The notes under the pieces were generated by a model. That model was given only the letters and a program-made list of their open reading frames with translations, had not been told where the DNA came from and searched no databases. A DNA stretch of 64,000 nt from Rhodovulum visakhapatnamense (GTDB taxonomy: Bacteria > Pseudomonadota > Alphaproteobacteria > Rhodobacterales > Rhodobacteraceae), in the NCBI RefSeq assembly GCF_004365965.1, contig NZ_SOEB01000002.1, positions 1 to 64,000 on the forward strand. The letters are read 5' to 3'. The translations under genes and the position numbers were made by a program. Below are positions 1-9,402 of the stretch, piece by piece. Every line of letters starts with the position of its first letter. Within the stretch, counting starts at the first letter, position 1.

Positions 1-450
1 GAGGTCGGCGAGGCGCACGACCCCGAGACGCATCTGATCCCGGTGATGCTGGAGGCGATCGAGGGCCGGCGCCCGGCGCTGACGATCCACGGCACAGATT
101 ATCCGACGCCGGACGGGACCTGCATCCGCGACTACATCCATGTCAGCGATCTGGTGGCGGCGCATGTTCTGGGGCTCGACTGGCTGCTGGCGGGCAAGGG
201 CAGCCGGGTGTTCAACCTGGGCACCGGGACCGGCTATTCGGTGCGTGAGGTGATCGAGGCCTCGCATGCGGTGACCAACCGCCCGGTGCCCCATTCCGAG
301 GGCCCCCGCCGCGGCGGCGACGCGGTCCGTCTGGTCTCGGGCAGCGCCCGCGCCGAGACCGAGCTGGGCTGGTCCCCCGAACGCTCCGACCTCCCCACCA
401 TGATCCAGGACGCCTGGAAATGGTTCCAGTCACAAGGGTACAGGGGCTGA
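1..450 (+). CDS. galE: UDP-glucose 4-epimerase, C-terminal part (cut by window edge)
   Basis: This is the last 149 codons of an extended short-chain dehydrogenase that interconverts UDP-glucose and UDP-galactose, supplying sugars for envelope polysaccharide. The frame is open from base 1, and its first residues read GEAHDPETHLIPVML, the conserved GalE segment that follows the substrate-binding region. Further on come GTDYPTPDGTCIRDYIHVSD and FNLGTGTGYSVREVI, both hallmarks of GalE. The catalytic Tyr-x-x-x-Lys and the NAD-binding Gly motif lie upstream of the window. The gene ends at a TGA at 448-450 and converges with the Rrf2 gene 22 bases further on. Confidence 0.93.
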   Translation, partial: EVGEAHDPETHLIPVMLEAIEGRRPALTIHGTDYPTPDGTCIRDYIHVSDLVAAHVLGLDWLLAGKGSRVFNLGTGTGYSVREVIEASHAVTNRPVPHSEGPRRGGDAVRLVSGSARAETELGWSPERSDLPTMIQDAWKWFQSQGYRG

Positions 451-472
451 CCGGAACGGGGCGGAGGCGCTC

Positions 473-940
473 TCAGACGGGCGGCAGGGCGGCATCCGCC
501 GCCAGCCGTTCGATCCGCTCGGGGCTTTCCAGCAGGTCGGCGAGGGTCAGCGACTCGATCAGCAACAGATAGGCGTAGAAGACCTGACCGAAGAGCCTGC
601 GGATGCGGCAGCTTTCCTCGTCCTCGCAGTCGTCGCAGGGCTGGTAGGCCCGGCGCGACAGGCAGGGCAGCGGCGCGATCGGCCCGTCGACCTCGCGCAG
701 CAACTCCCCGATCGAGACCTGACGCGGCGCCTTGATCAGCAGATAACCGCCCGACCGGCCCCGGCGCGAGCCGAGATAGCCGGTGCGTTTGAGATCCAGC
801 AGGATATGTTCCAGAAACCGCTTGGGCGCGCCGGACCTCTGCGAGATCTGCTCGATGGTCAACGCCTCGCCGTCCCCGGCGGCCTCTTCCGCGAGCGCGA
901 TCAGGGCCTTCAAGGCATACTTGGTCTTCTGGGTGATCAT
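473..940 (-). CDS. Rrf2-family transcriptional regulator with a four-cysteine cluster
   Basis: A 155-residue Rrf2 regulator. The N-terminal winged helix (residues 1-75) has the family signatures KTKYALKALIALAEEA and GRSGGYLL. A cysteine-rich stretch follows, with C93, C102, C105 and C111 (C-x8-C-x2-C-x5-C). IscR, NsrR and RirA bind an Fe-S cluster through three cysteines in the same region, so metal-cluster or redox sensing is likely; the spacing here fits none of those three exactly. The start at 940 (ATG ATC ACC) gives the normal Rrf2 N-terminus. The target is unknown because no Fe-S or cysteine biosynthesis gene lies beside it. Confidence 0.88.
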   Translation of the reverse strand: MITQKTKYALKALIALAEEAAGDGEALTIEQISQRSGAPKRFLEHILLDLKRTGYLGSRRGRSGGYLLIKAPRQVSIGELLREVDGPIAPLPCLSRRAYQPCDDCEDEESCRIRRLFGQVFYAYLLLIESLTLADLLESPERIERLAADAALPPV

Positions 941-1205
941 AGGCCACGCATACGAGCGAAACCCGCGACGATCAAGCGCGGCTGTTGCCGGACCGTCCCG
1001 GCCGCGCTCGGCACCCCGAAAGACGAATTCTTAAGATACAGTGGCTTGACACCGAAGACCTGCCCAAAGCCATGGCGTTTTTGTCCACATGACGCCAGCC
1101 GTCGTCCCCGCCCGGGGCAATCCCTCGACCGAAACCGGAAAGGACGGGAGGATTTATCACGACAACCTCTGTAGACTTAACTGGCCACAATGGGGGATTC
1201 GCACC

Positions 1206-1385
1206 ATGCAGCCAGCTCCAAGAGCGGGTTTCGGCGGGCTTGTGACAATGGGGCGGCACAATGCTGCCGCGCTGATCGTCTTTCTGGTCGCCTATCTGGC
1301 CCTCTTCGCCTTCATCCTGACACCCGAAAGCCTCTGGACCCAGCCGAGTTCTGCCACCGGCCACAGCCAGAACGCGGGGCGGTAA
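1206..1385 (+). CDS. Possible small single-pass membrane protein
   Basis: A 59-codon frame in the gap between the Rrf2 gene and murJ. It encodes one clear hydrophobic helix (AALIVFLVAYLALFAFIL, about residues 20-37) with a positively charged N-terminal side, as expected for a one-pass inner-membrane peptide. The frame stays open upstream to 1089, and a second ATG lies at 1248. Neither start has a strong ribosome-binding site. I recognise no family. The 265 bases before it (941-1205) hold only the Rrf2 upstream region; a TTGACA at 1046 has no matching -10. Confidence 0.35.
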   Translation: MQPAPRAGFGGLVTMGRHNAAALIVFLVAYLALFAFILTPESLWTQPSSATGHSQNAGR

Positions 1386-1527
1386 CACCCGAAAGCCCCT
1401 CGGCGCCCATCCGCCGGGGGACCGAGCGCCCGACCCGGGCGGCCACTGGCTCCGGACCGGGAAAGGCGCGATAAGCAGGCGGCCCCGGGACCCGCCCGGA
1501 CGGCGCGGGTCAAGGAGTCGCTGTCCC

Positions 1528-3033
1528 ATGCTTGGCAAACTCGGCACCGTGTCCGGGCTGACCCTGCTCAGCCGGATCTTCGGGTTTCTGCGCGACGTGG
1601 TTCTGGCCGCGGCGCTGGGCGCAGGGCCGGTGGCCGATGCCTTCATGCTGGCCTTCCGCTTGCCGAACCATTTCCGCGCGCTGCTGGCCGAGGGCGCCTT
1701 CAACGCAGCCTTCCTGCCTGGATATGCCGCGCTGTCGGCCTCGGGCGGTCCGGCCAGACGCTTCGGCGCCGAGGTGCTGGGCTGGCTGTTGCTGGCCAAT
1801 CTCGTGCTGCTCGCGGTGGCGCTGACCCAGACCGGATGGGTGCTGAGCCTCCTGGCACCGGGGCTTGGCGCCGAGGACCCGACCCGGGCGCTGGCGATCA
1901 CGCTGACGCGGATCACCTTTCCCTACCTTCTGTGCATGTCGGTCGTGGCCTATCTGGGTGCGCTTCTGAACAGCCGCGACCGGTTCGCCGCGACCGCCGC
2001 CGCGCCGATCCTGCTCAATCTCTGCATGTTGGCAACGCTTTGGGCCGCGCCGCTCTTTCCGGGCGTGGCGCAGGCGGCGGCCGTGGGGGTCACCCTCTCG
2101 GGCGTGGCGCAGGTGGTGCTGCTGGCCGTGGCCGCGACCCGCGCCGGGATCGCGCTGAGCGTCGCCCCGCCGCGGCTGTCGTCCGAGACCCGGACCTTCT
2201 TCCGACGCCTCGGCCCGGCGATGCTGGCGGCGGGCGCGCTGCAGATCTCGGTGCTGGCCGATACGGTTCTGGCGACCTTCCTGCCCGCCGGGTCGCTGTC
2301 GACGCTTTACTATGCCGACCGGCTGTACCAGTTGCCGATCGGGCTGATCGGGGTCGCGCTGGGCACCGTGCTGCTGCCCGATATCGGGCGGCGGGCAGGG
2401 CTTGGCGATGCCGACGGGATGCGCCGGGCGCTGGACCGCGCGGCGATGGTCTGCCTCGCGACGGGCCTGCCGATGGCCGTGCTGATGGCGCTTCTGGGCG
2501 ACTGGGCGGTCGAGGCGCTGTTCCGGCGCGGGGCCTTCGATGCCGAGGCCGCGCGCGCCTCGGCCACGATCCTCGCCGCCTATGCGCTGGGGCTGGTGCC
2601 CGCCCTGTCGGTGCGCTCGCTGGTCGCGGGCTTTCACGGCCGGGGCGACACCCGCACGCCGCTGACGGCGCTGATGCTGGCCGCGATCCCCAATCTGGGG
2701 CTCAAGCTCGCGCTGGCCCCGGTGCTGGGCGCGGCCGGTCTGGCGCTGGCGACCTCTGCGGGGATGGCGGTCTATGCCGGCCTGCTGTGGGTCCTGTCGC
2801 GGCGGCGCGGCCATGCTTCGGCGCTGCCGCGCGGGCGCGTCGCCGGGCTTCTGGCGACGACCGCCGTGATGGCGGCGGCGGTGCTGGCCCTGAAGGCGCC
2901 CCTGCGTGCAGCGGCCGAGGCGGCGCTGCCCGGGGGCGCGCTGGCCGCAGCCCTGATCGCGCTGGGGCTTGTGGGGCTTCCGATCCAGGCGGCGGGCAGC
3001 CTGCTTTTCTTGCGCGGCTGGCGCCCGGCCTGA
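1528..3033 (+). CDS. murJ: Lipid II flippase MurJ (MviN)
   Basis: A 501-residue multi-pass inner-membrane protein of the MOP superfamily that flips lipid II to the periplasmic face for peptidoglycan synthesis. The N-terminus is strongly diagnostic: LSRIFGFLRDVVLAAALGAG, then ADAFMLAFRLPNHFRALLAEGAFNAAFLPGY in consecutive segments. About 14 hydrophobic segments span the length, which is usual for the family. The ATG at 1528 follows an AGGAG-like site (caaggagtcg). It stands alone, 111 bases before the next gene on the same strand. Confidence 0.95.
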   Translation: MLGKLGTVSGLTLLSRIFGFLRDVVLAAALGAGPVADAFMLAFRLPNHFRALLAEGAFNAAFLPGYAALSASGGPARRFGAEVLGWLLLANLVLLAVALTQTGWVLSLLAPGLGAEDPTRALAITLTRITFPYLLCMSVVAYLGALLNSRDRFAATAAAPILLNLCMLATLWAAPLFPGVAQAAAVGVTLSGVAQVVLLAVAATRAGIALSVAPPRLSSETRTFFRRLGPAMLAAGALQISVLADTVLATFLPAGSLSTLYYADRLYQLPIGLIGVALGTVLLPDIGRRAGLGDADGMRRALDRAAMVCLATGLPMAVLMALLGDWAVEALFRRGAFDAEAARASATILAAYALGLVPALSVRSLVAGFHGRGDTRTPLTALMLAAIPNLGLKLALAPVLGAAGLALATSAGMAVYAGLLWVLSRRRGHASALPRGRVAGLLATTAVMAAAVLALKAPLRAAAEAALPGGALAAALIALGLVGLPIQAAGSLLFLRGWRPA

Positions 3034-3144
3034 ACGGCGGCCCAGGCCGAAGCCCGCTCCCGGCGGCTTGCCCGGCGACGGAAACCCGCCCGCGGCCCGT
3101 ATCAGCCTGCAACGCCCCTTTCGCCGCATTGCGAGCCTTTCCCG

Positions 3145-4314
3145 ATGAAAACCAGACTGCGCCTTCTGATCCTTCTGGCCGCCGCCGCGCTGGGCGCCGG
3201 AGCCTGGGCGGTCTCGCTGCGCGACACCGCCACCGGCACGCCCGCCACCGCCGCCGCGACCCGCGGCACGGTCGAACGGACGGTTCTGGCCACCGGCACG
3301 GTCGAGGCAAGCCAGCTGGTCAGCGTCGGCGCGCGGGTCTCGGGCCAGATCGAGACGCTGGCGGTCGCACTTGGACAAGAGGTGACGGCGGGCGATCTGA
3401 TCGCGCAGATCGACTCGCTCGACCAGCAGAACGACGTGCTGCAGGCCGAGGCCGATCTGGCCAATATCCTGGCCCAGATCGCGGCCAAGACCGCGAGCCT
3501 GAAGAAGGACGAACTGACGCTGAACCGGCAGGTCAAGCTGGCCGCGCAGAACTATGTCTCTGACGGCGATGTCGAGGCGGCGCAGGCCGATGTCGATGTC
3601 GACCGCGCCGATCTCGAGGCGCTCGAAGCCCAGCGCAAACGCGCCGAGGTGACGGTTTCGACCGCCAAGATCGCGCTGGAACGCACGCGGATCACCGCAC
3701 CGATCACCGGCACCGTCGTCGCCATCGTCGTCGAGGAGGGCCAGACTGTGAATGCGGTCAACGACGCGCCGACCATCGTCAAGCTGGCCAATCTCGACCG
3801 GATGGTGGTGAAGGCCGAAATCTCCGAGGCCGACGTCGTGCATGTCAGGCCCGGGCAGGACGTGCGCTTTACCATCCTCGGCGAACCCGACACCCCGTTC
3901 ACCGCGACCGTGCGCGATGTCGAACCGGCGCCGAGCGAGATCGAGGACAGCGACACAATCTCGACCGACGAGGCAATCTATTACAACGGCCTGCTCGAAG
4001 TCGACAATCCCGACCGCAAGCTGAGGATTGGCATGACGACCCAGGTCTCGATCGTGCTCGACCGCGCCCAGAACGTGCTGACCGTGCCCGCCTCGGCGAT
4101 CAGGACCGGCCCGGGCGGCGCCGAGGTCGACCTGTACCACCCCGCCACCGGCAAGGTCAGCCCGCAACCGGTCGAGGTCGGGCTGAACGACAAGGTCACC
4201 GCCGAAATCGTCTCGGGCCTGTCCGAAGGCGACCGCGTCGTGACCGGATCGGCCGAGGCTCCGGCGGCCGAAGGCAGCGGATCGCGGCGGATGCGCCCGC
4301 CGATGGGGTTCTGA
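3145..4314 (+). CDS. macA: MacA-like periplasmic adaptor of an ABC efflux pump
   Basis: A 389-residue HlyD/MacA-type membrane fusion protein. An N-terminal signal-anchor helix (LLILLAAAALGAGAWAV) is followed by a biotinyl-lipoyl half-domain (SVGARVSGQIETLAVALGQ), a coiled-coil hairpin (about residues 95-180, rich in Glu/Lys/Ala), the second lipoyl half (ITAPITGTVVAIVVEEGQTV) and beta-barrel and membrane-proximal domains. It would link the MacB transporter to an outer-membrane TolC-type channel, not found in this window. The macB start lies one base past the stop, so the two are co-transcribed. Confidence 0.9.
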   Translation: MKTRLRLLILLAAAALGAGAWAVSLRDTATGTPATAAATRGTVERTVLATGTVEASQLVSVGARVSGQIETLAVALGQEVTAGDLIAQIDSLDQQNDVLQAEADLANILAQIAAKTASLKKDELTLNRQVKLAAQNYVSDGDVEAAQADVDVDRADLEALEAQRKRAEVTVSTAKIALERTRITAPITGTVVAIVVEEGQTVNAVNDAPTIVKLANLDRMVVKAEISEADVVHVRPGQDVRFTILGEPDTPFTATVRDVEPAPSEIEDSDTISTDEAIYYNGLLEVDNPDRKLRIGMTTQVSIVLDRAQNVLTVPASAIRTGPGGAEVDLYHPATGKVSPQPVEVGLNDKVTAEIVSGLSEGDRVVTGSAEAPAAEGSGSRRMRPPMGF

Positions 4315-4315
4315 G

Positions 4316-6271
4316 ATGGACGGCACCGAACCTGGCCAGCCGCTGATTGCGGCGCGCGGCATCACCCGCAGCTTTCAGGCGGGCGACGAGACCATCACCG
4401 TTCTCGACAGCGTGGATATCGAGATCCGCGCGGGCGAGATGGTGGCGATCATCGGCGCCTCGGGGTCCGGCAAGTCGACGCTGATGAACATTCTCGGCTG
4501 TCTCGACCGGGCGAGTTCCGGCCGCTACCTCTTCGACGGGCAGGATGTCTCGGCGTTGGGTCCCGACGCGCTGGCCGAACTTCGGCGCGAGCATTTCGGT
4601 TTCATCTTCCAGCGCTATCAGTTGCTGCCCGATCTGGACGCGGTCGGAAATGTCGAGGTTCCGGCGGTTTATGCGGGCGAAGGCGCCGGGCCGCGGCGCG
4701 CCCGGGCGACGGACCTGCTGCGGCGGCTCGGCCTCGGCGACCGGCTGGACCACCGGCCGAGCGCGCTTTCGGGCGGCCAGCAACAGCGCGTGTCCGTCGC
4801 GCGCGCCCTGATGAACGGCGGCGAGGTGATCCTGGCCGACGAACCGACCGGCGCGCTCGATTCCACCTCGGGCGAAGAGCTGATGGCGTTGCTGCTGGAT
4901 CTGAACCGGCAGGGCCATACGGTGGTGATGGTGACCCATGACCCGCGCGTCGCCGCCCATGCCCACCGGGTGATCGAGATCCGCGACGGCCGGATCGTGT
5001 CGGACACCCCCACCGCCGCCCGGACCGGGGCGGACAGGCCCGACCGCCCGGTCCGCCGGATCCGCGCGGGCGCCGGGCTGAGACGCCAGATCGAGGCATT
5101 GGCCATGGCCGCGCGGGCGCTTCTGGCGCATCGGGTGCGCAGCCTGCTGACCATGCTGGGCATCATCATCGGCATCGCCTCGGTGGTGCTGGTGGTGGCG
5201 CTTGGCAATGGCAGCCAGCAGAAGGTGCTGGAAAACATCAGCTCGCTCGGGACCAGCACCATCACCATCCGCTCGGGCAGCGGCTTCGGCGCGCGCGACG
5301 CCAACCGCTTCGAGACGCTGGTGCCCTCGGATGCCGATGCGCTGGCACTGCAGGACTTTGCCGACAGCGTCTCGCCGGCGGTGTCCGACAGCCTGTCGGT
5401 GCGCTACCGGAACGTGACCTCGACCGCCTCGATCGGCGGGGTCAGCGGCGATTATTTCCAGGTCCATGCCTATACCACCCTGCAAGGCACCGTCTTCGGC
5501 CCCGAGGACATCGCCGCCCGCGAACAGGTCGCGGTGATCGACGAGGACACCCGCGACACCTTCTTCGGCGCGGGGGCCGACCCGCTGGGCGAGGTGCTGC
5601 TGCTGGGCCGGGTGCCGGTCCGGGTCATCGGGCTGGTGCGCGCGACCGGGGCGACCTTCGGCCCATCCTCGCTGAATGTCTGGATCCCCTACACGACCTC
5701 GATGGCGCGGGTTTCCGGGCAGGACCATTTCAGCAGCATCGCGGTCCGGATCGCCGATGGCTATGACATGACAAAGGCGCAGGACGCGATCCTGGCGCTG
5801 ATGCTGACCCGCCATGGCAGCAAGGATTTCTTCCTCACCAACAGCGACTCGATCCGCGAGACCATCACCAGCACGACCCGGACCCTGACCGCGCTGGTCG
5901 CGATGATCGCGGTGATTTCGCTGATCGTGGGCGGCATCGGGGTGATGAACATCATGCTGGTGTCGGTCACCGAGCGGACCCGTGAAATCGGGGTGCGCAT
6001 CGCCATCGGCGCGCGCCGGTCCGACATCGTCGCGCAGTTCCTGATCGAGGCGGTGCTGGTCTGCCTCGTCGGCGGGCTTCTGGGGATCGCGGGCGCGCTG
6101 CTGACGGGCGAGATCGTCGACCGGGTCGCGACCGAGGTGCGGCTGTCCTTCTCGGGCACGGCCATCGCGGTCGCGTTCCTGTCCTCGACGCTGATCGGCG
6201 TCACTTTCGGGTTTCTCCCGGCCCGGGCGGCGGCGCGGCTCGACCCGGTGGTCGCCCTGAGCCGGGAATAG
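4316..6271 (+). CDS. macB: MacB-like ABC exporter, fused ATPase and permease
   Basis: A 651-residue half-transporter with the MacB layout. The N-terminal ATPase has Walker A GASGSGKST (47-55), signature LSGGQ (151-155) and Walker B VILADE (171-176). After a linker comes one membrane helix (about 275-295), a periplasmic MacB core domain (about 300-520) and three C-terminal helices of the FtsX type. Family members export macrolides, peptides or lipoprotein-like substrates with MacA; the substrate here cannot be read from sequence. It converges with the small gene at 6276-6539 with only four bases between stops. Confidence 0.93.
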   Translation: MDGTEPGQPLIAARGITRSFQAGDETITVLDSVDIEIRAGEMVAIIGASGSGKSTLMNILGCLDRASSGRYLFDGQDVSALGPDALAELRREHFGFIFQRYQLLPDLDAVGNVEVPAVYAGEGAGPRRARATDLLRRLGLGDRLDHRPSALSGGQQQRVSVARALMNGGEVILADEPTGALDSTSGEELMALLLDLNRQGHTVVMVTHDPRVAAHAHRVIEIRDGRIVSDTPTAARTGADRPDRPVRRIRAGAGLRRQIEALAMAARALLAHRVRSLLTMLGIIIGIASVVLVVALGNGSQQKVLENISSLGTSTITIRSGSGFGARDANRFETLVPSDADALALQDFADSVSPAVSDSLSVRYRNVTSTASIGGVSGDYFQVHAYTTLQGTVFGPEDIAAREQVAVIDEDTRDTFFGAGADPLGEVLLLGRVPVRVIGLVRATGATFGPSSLNVWIPYTTSMARVSGQDHFSSIAVRIADGYDMTKAQDAILALMLTRHGSKDFFLTNSDSIRETITSTTRTLTALVAMIAVISLIVGGIGVMNIMLVSVTERTREIGVRIAIGARRSDIVAQFLIEAVLVCLVGGLLGIAGALLTGEIVDRVATEVRLSFSGTAIAVAFLSSTLIGVTFGFLPARAAARLDPVVALSRE

Positions 6272-6275
6272 GACC

Positions 6276-6539
6276 TCAGGCGGCCCGCATCGCCCGGCGG
6301 CGCAGCCGGATCGCGGCGATCCCGGCCCAGAGCATGCCAAGCGGCAGGGTCAGAAGAACGCCGAAGCCCAGCGTCGGCAGGGCGATGACGAAGGTCAGCA
6401 CGATCATCACGATCGCCGCCATGCGGCTGACATAGAACAGTCCGAACGGCCCCAGCAACAGCGCGGCCAGAATGGCGACGGCGACATTCGGGCCGCCATC
6501 CGCGAGGGTGGAGCCGGAAACGGCAGAGATATCGGTCAT
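6276..6539 (-). CDS. Small membrane protein, unknown function
   Basis: An 87-residue protein with a short polar N-terminus and two or three hydrophobic segments (AVAILAALLLGPFGLFYV, IVMIVLTFVIALPTLGFGVLLTL, MLWAGIAAI) ending in a basic tail (RLRRRAMRA). The first segment, with its LGPFG turn, resembles small bacterial membrane proteins often annotated as TM2- or YqaE-like, but I cannot assign a family. The ATG at 6539 is followed by a clean open frame. It faces away from the emrA-like gene across a 371-base gap. Confidence 0.65.
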   Translation of the reverse strand: MTDISAVSGSTLADGGPNVAVAILAALLLGPFGLFYVSRMAAIVMIVLTFVIALPTLGFGVLLTLPLGMLWAGIAAIRLRRRAMRAA

Positions 6540-6910
6540 GGCAGGTCCTCACACCCAGCGCATTCGCCCGGACCAGAGGAGGCCCGGACCTCGATGCATC
6601 CTGCCTCTGCCCGAAATCGGGCCGAAATCGCGCGCCAATGCGGGCGGAGGGCGACGGATAAAGACAATTCTATCGCCGCCCCGATCGCCCCGAAGGACGG
6701 CGGCCGCCCCGGTTTCGACAGCTGGATTGCGAAACTGTAATCCGGCCGACAGGGGCACGCGATCCGAGGCGTGCTAGGGTCCGCGCGCCCGGCGCGGCGC
6801 GGATGTTGCACCGGCCCCGAGACTCGGCCATGCCGCGGGAGCGGACGCCCGCGAAGCCGTAAAAGAACGGGCCGACGCATGTGCCCGGTAGAACAGGAGA
6901 GGGCGGGGCG
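6540..6910. other. Divergent intergenic region before the emrAB-type operon
   Basis: These 371 bases carry no convincing gene. They must hold the promoters of the small membrane protein gene (leftward) and the emrAB pair (rightward). A 6-bp inverted repeat, GTTTCG (6712-6717) and CGAAAC (6730-6735), is a weak operator candidate. A CTAGGGT at 6774-6780 resembles a -10 element but has no -35 at the right distance. A ribosome-binding site (AGGAG) lies at about 6896 for the start at 6911. Confidence 0.4.
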
Positions 6911-7897
6911 ATGAGGCTCGGTCGCAAACCGGTGCTCGCCGGGCTGGCGGTGCTGGCGCTGGCGGGGGTGCTGGTCTGGTGGTGGACCCATCAACGGGTC
7001 TATCCCGGCACCGACGATGCCTATGTCGGGGCCCATGTGCTGACCGTCGTTCCCGAGGTGGGCGGCCGCATCGCCGAGCTGGCCGTCGACGAGAACGACC
7101 ATGTGGCGGCGGGCGATCTGATGTTCCGGATCGAGGATCGCGCGCTGAAGGCTGCGGTCGATCAGGCCCGGGCCCGGGCCGATGCCGCGCTGCAATCGGC
7201 GGGCGCCGCCGCCGAGGCCGAGCTCGACGTGGCCCGCGCCGCCAGCCGCGAGGCCGAGGCCGACTATCTGCGTCAGGAGGGGCTGTTTCGCCGGAACGAC
7301 GTGTCGCAATCGGCGCTCGACAGGGCGCTGGCCGCGCGCGATCAGGCCCTTGCCGAAGAGACGGCAGCGGCCCAGCAACTGGCCCGGGCGCAGGCCAGCC
7401 TCGGCGACGAGGGCGACCGGAATGCCGGGGTCCGCGAGGCGCTGGCCGCGCTGCAGATGGCCGAGATCGACCTCGACCACGCGACCGTCACAGCCCCCGA
7501 AAGCGGCTGGATCGCCAATATCGACCTCAGGCCCGGGTCTGTCGTGACCGCCGGACAGGCGCTTTTCTCGCTGGTGGGCGATGCCGAATGGTGGATCGAG
7601 GCCAATTTCAAGGAAACCGATCTGACCCGCATCCGCCCCGGCCAGCCTGCGGCCATCGGCATCGACCTTTGCCCCGCGCTCGATCTGGAGGGCCGGGTCG
7701 CCAGCATCGGCCCGGGGGCGGGGGCGGTCTTTTCGCTGTTGCCCGCGCAGAACGCCACCGGCAACTGGGTCAAGGTCACCCGCCGCATCCCGGTCCGGAT
7801 CGCGCTTGACCCGGTGCCCGAGGCCGCACGGTTCTGCCTGAAGGCGGGCGCCAGCGCGACCGCGACCGTCGACACCACGGCCGCGCCCGGACCATGA
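6911..7897 (+). CDS. emrA: EmrA-like HlyD-family adaptor of an MFS multidrug pump
   Basis: A 328-residue membrane fusion protein: N-terminal signal-anchor helix (LAGLAVLALAGVLVWWW), the motif YPGTDDAYVGAHVLTVVPEV typical of the EmrA/HlyD group, a lipoyl domain, an Ala/Glu-rich coiled coil (about 80-180) and a C-terminal beta barrel (EANFKETDLTRIRPGQPA). I chose the ATG at 6911 because an AGGAG site sits about 10 bases upstream; an in-frame GTG at 6881 would add ten residues with no such site. The last four bases overlap the MFS partner (ATGA), showing translational coupling. Confidence 0.9.
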   Translation: MRLGRKPVLAGLAVLALAGVLVWWWTHQRVYPGTDDAYVGAHVLTVVPEVGGRIAELAVDENDHVAAGDLMFRIEDRALKAAVDQARARADAALQSAGAAAEAELDVARAASREAEADYLRQEGLFRRNDVSQSALDRALAARDQALAEETAAAQQLARAQASLGDEGDRNAGVREALAALQMAEIDLDHATVTAPESGWIANIDLRPGSVVTAGQALFSLVGDAEWWIEANFKETDLTRIRPGQPAAIGIDLCPALDLEGRVASIGPGAGAVFSLLPAQNATGNWVKVTRRIPVRIALDPVPEAARFCLKAGASATATVDTTAAPGP

Positions 7898-9402
7898 GCG
7901 CCGCGCGCTGGCCCATCGTCCTGGCGGTGGTGCTGACCGCGATCCTCGAGGTCATGGACATGACCATCGTCAACGTGGCCCTGCCCCATGTAAAGGCAGC
8001 CTTCGGGCTGACCTCGGACCAGACCGTCTGGATCGTCACCAGCTACATCGTCGCCTCGGTGGCGGTGATGCCGCTGACAGGGTTCTTCGTGCGGCGGGTC
8101 GGCCGGCGGCGGCTGATCACATCGGCGATCCTGGGCTTTGCCGGCTTCTCGATGCTGTGCGGGCTGTCCTGGTCGGTCGGCACGCTGGTCCTGTTCCGGA
8201 TCGGCCAGGGGCTGAGCGGAGCCTTCCTGATCCCGCTGTCGCAATCGATCTTGTTCGACGCCTTCCCGCGCGAGAAACGCGGCCAGGCCATGGCCTTCTT
8301 CGGGCTGGGCGTGGTGGTGGCACCGGTCTTCGGCCCGACGCTGGGCGCGCTTCTGACCGAATATTTCTCTTGGCGCGCGGTCTTCTACGTCAACTTGCCG
8401 CTGGCGGCCTTCGCGCTGATGCTGATCGCGGGCGAGCTTGAGGCCGAAGAGACCCGGGCGCTGCCGGTCGACTGGGCGGGTCTGGCGCTGATGCTGACGG
8501 CCATCGGTTGTCTGCAGATGACGCTCGATCTGGGCGAGACCCGTGACTGGTTCGGCTCGAAGCTGATCCAGGTCACCGCGCTGAGTTCGGCTGTGGCGGG
8601 GGCGCTGTTCGTCGTGCGGGGCTGGCACAAGCGCGACAACATCGTCGATTTCTCGCTGCTGCGCGACCGCAGCTTTGCCGCGGCGAATGTGGCCATCCTG
8701 GGCTTCGGGGTGTCGATGTTCGGCGCCATCGCCATCCTGCCGCTCTTCGTGCAGGGGCTTCTGGACTACCCGGTGCTCGACGCGGGCTATCTGTTCATTC
8801 CGCGCGGGCTGGCAGCGGGCGTGTCGATGGTCCTGACCGGCGCGGTGCTTCTGAAACGGATCGATGCGCGGCTTCTGGTGGTCGCGGGGCTTGGGCTGAC
8901 CGGGCTGGGCAATGTGCTGCTGAGCGGGCTGAACCTCGATGCCGGGTTCTGGGATCTCGGCCTTCCCGGCGTGGTGACCGGCTTCGGGATGGGGCTCTTC
9001 TTCGTGCCGATGTCGACGCTGGCCTTCCAGAACATCTCGTCGGCGCGGCAGGACGAGGCCTCGGGCATCTATGGCGTCACCCGGTCGATCGGCTCGTCGA
9101 TCGGCGTCGCCATCCTGGGCTGGCAGGTGTCCGAGCGCAGTCAGGTGCACTGGGCTTTGCTGGGCGAGGAACTGACCGCGACGCGCCAGGCGGTGGCCCA
9201 GTATCTGGCGCCGCTGGGCCTTGCCCCCACCAGCCCGGAGGGGGCGGCCCAGCTGGCCCAGACGCTGCGTGCGCAGTCGGCCATGCTGGCCTATCAGGAT
9301 GCCTTCCTGCTGGCGGGGCTTGCCGCCTTCGCGATGATCCCCGCCGCGCTGGTCCTGCAAAAGCCGCGCCCGGGCGCGCCCGCCGAGACCGCGGCCACCT
9401 GA
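7894..9402 (+). CDS. emrB: EmrB-like DHA2-family multidrug MFS transporter
   Basis: A 502-residue 14-helix major facilitator of the drug:H+ antiporter-2 group. Diagnostic segments are LEVMDMTIVNVALPHVKAAF in helix 1, FFVRRVGRRRLI (loop 2-3 motif), RIGQGLSGAFLIPLSQSI in helix 4 and GPTLGALLTEYFSWRAVFYV in helix 5. It works with the adaptor encoded just upstream to push drugs or other amphiphiles across the envelope. No regulator is encoded next to it, and no outer-membrane channel lies nearby. Confidence 0.93.
   Translation: MSAARWPIVLAVVLTAILEVMDMTIVNVALPHVKAAFGLTSDQTVWIVTSYIVASVAVMPLTGFFVRRVGRRRLITSAILGFAGFSMLCGLSWSVGTLVLFRIGQGLSGAFLIPLSQSILFDAFPREKRGQAMAFFGLGVVVAPVFGPTLGALLTEYFSWRAVFYVNLPLAAFALMLIAGELEAEETRALPVDWAGLALMLTAIGCLQMTLDLGETRDWFGSKLIQVTALSSAVAGALFVVRGWHKRDNIVDFSLLRDRSFAAANVAILGFGVSMFGAIAILPLFVQGLLDYPVLDAGYLFIPRGLAAGVSMVLTGAVLLKRIDARLLVVAGLGLTGLGNVLLSGLNLDAGFWDLGLPGVVTGFGMGLFFVPMSTLAFQNISSARQDEASGIYGVTRSIGSSIGVAILGWQVSERSQVHWALLGEELTATRQAVAQYLAPLGLAPTSPEGAAQLAQTLRAQSAMLAYQDAFLLAGLAAFAMIPAALVLQKPRPGAPAETAAT

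Noticed and set aside
1046-1074. TTGACA hexamer as a promoter for the small membrane frame
   Set aside because: Bases at 17 +/- 1 downstream (GCCATG) do not resemble a -10 element.
1510-4365. Very long open frame on the minus strand opposite murJ and macA
   Set aside because: It is rich in Arg, Gly, Gln and His with low complexity and no motif, as expected for an antisense frame in GC-rich DNA, and it lies over two clear genes.
6881-6910. Upstream GTG start for the EmrA-like gene
   Set aside because: It would run over the AGGAG site of the ATG at 6911 and adds ten residues not seen in the family.
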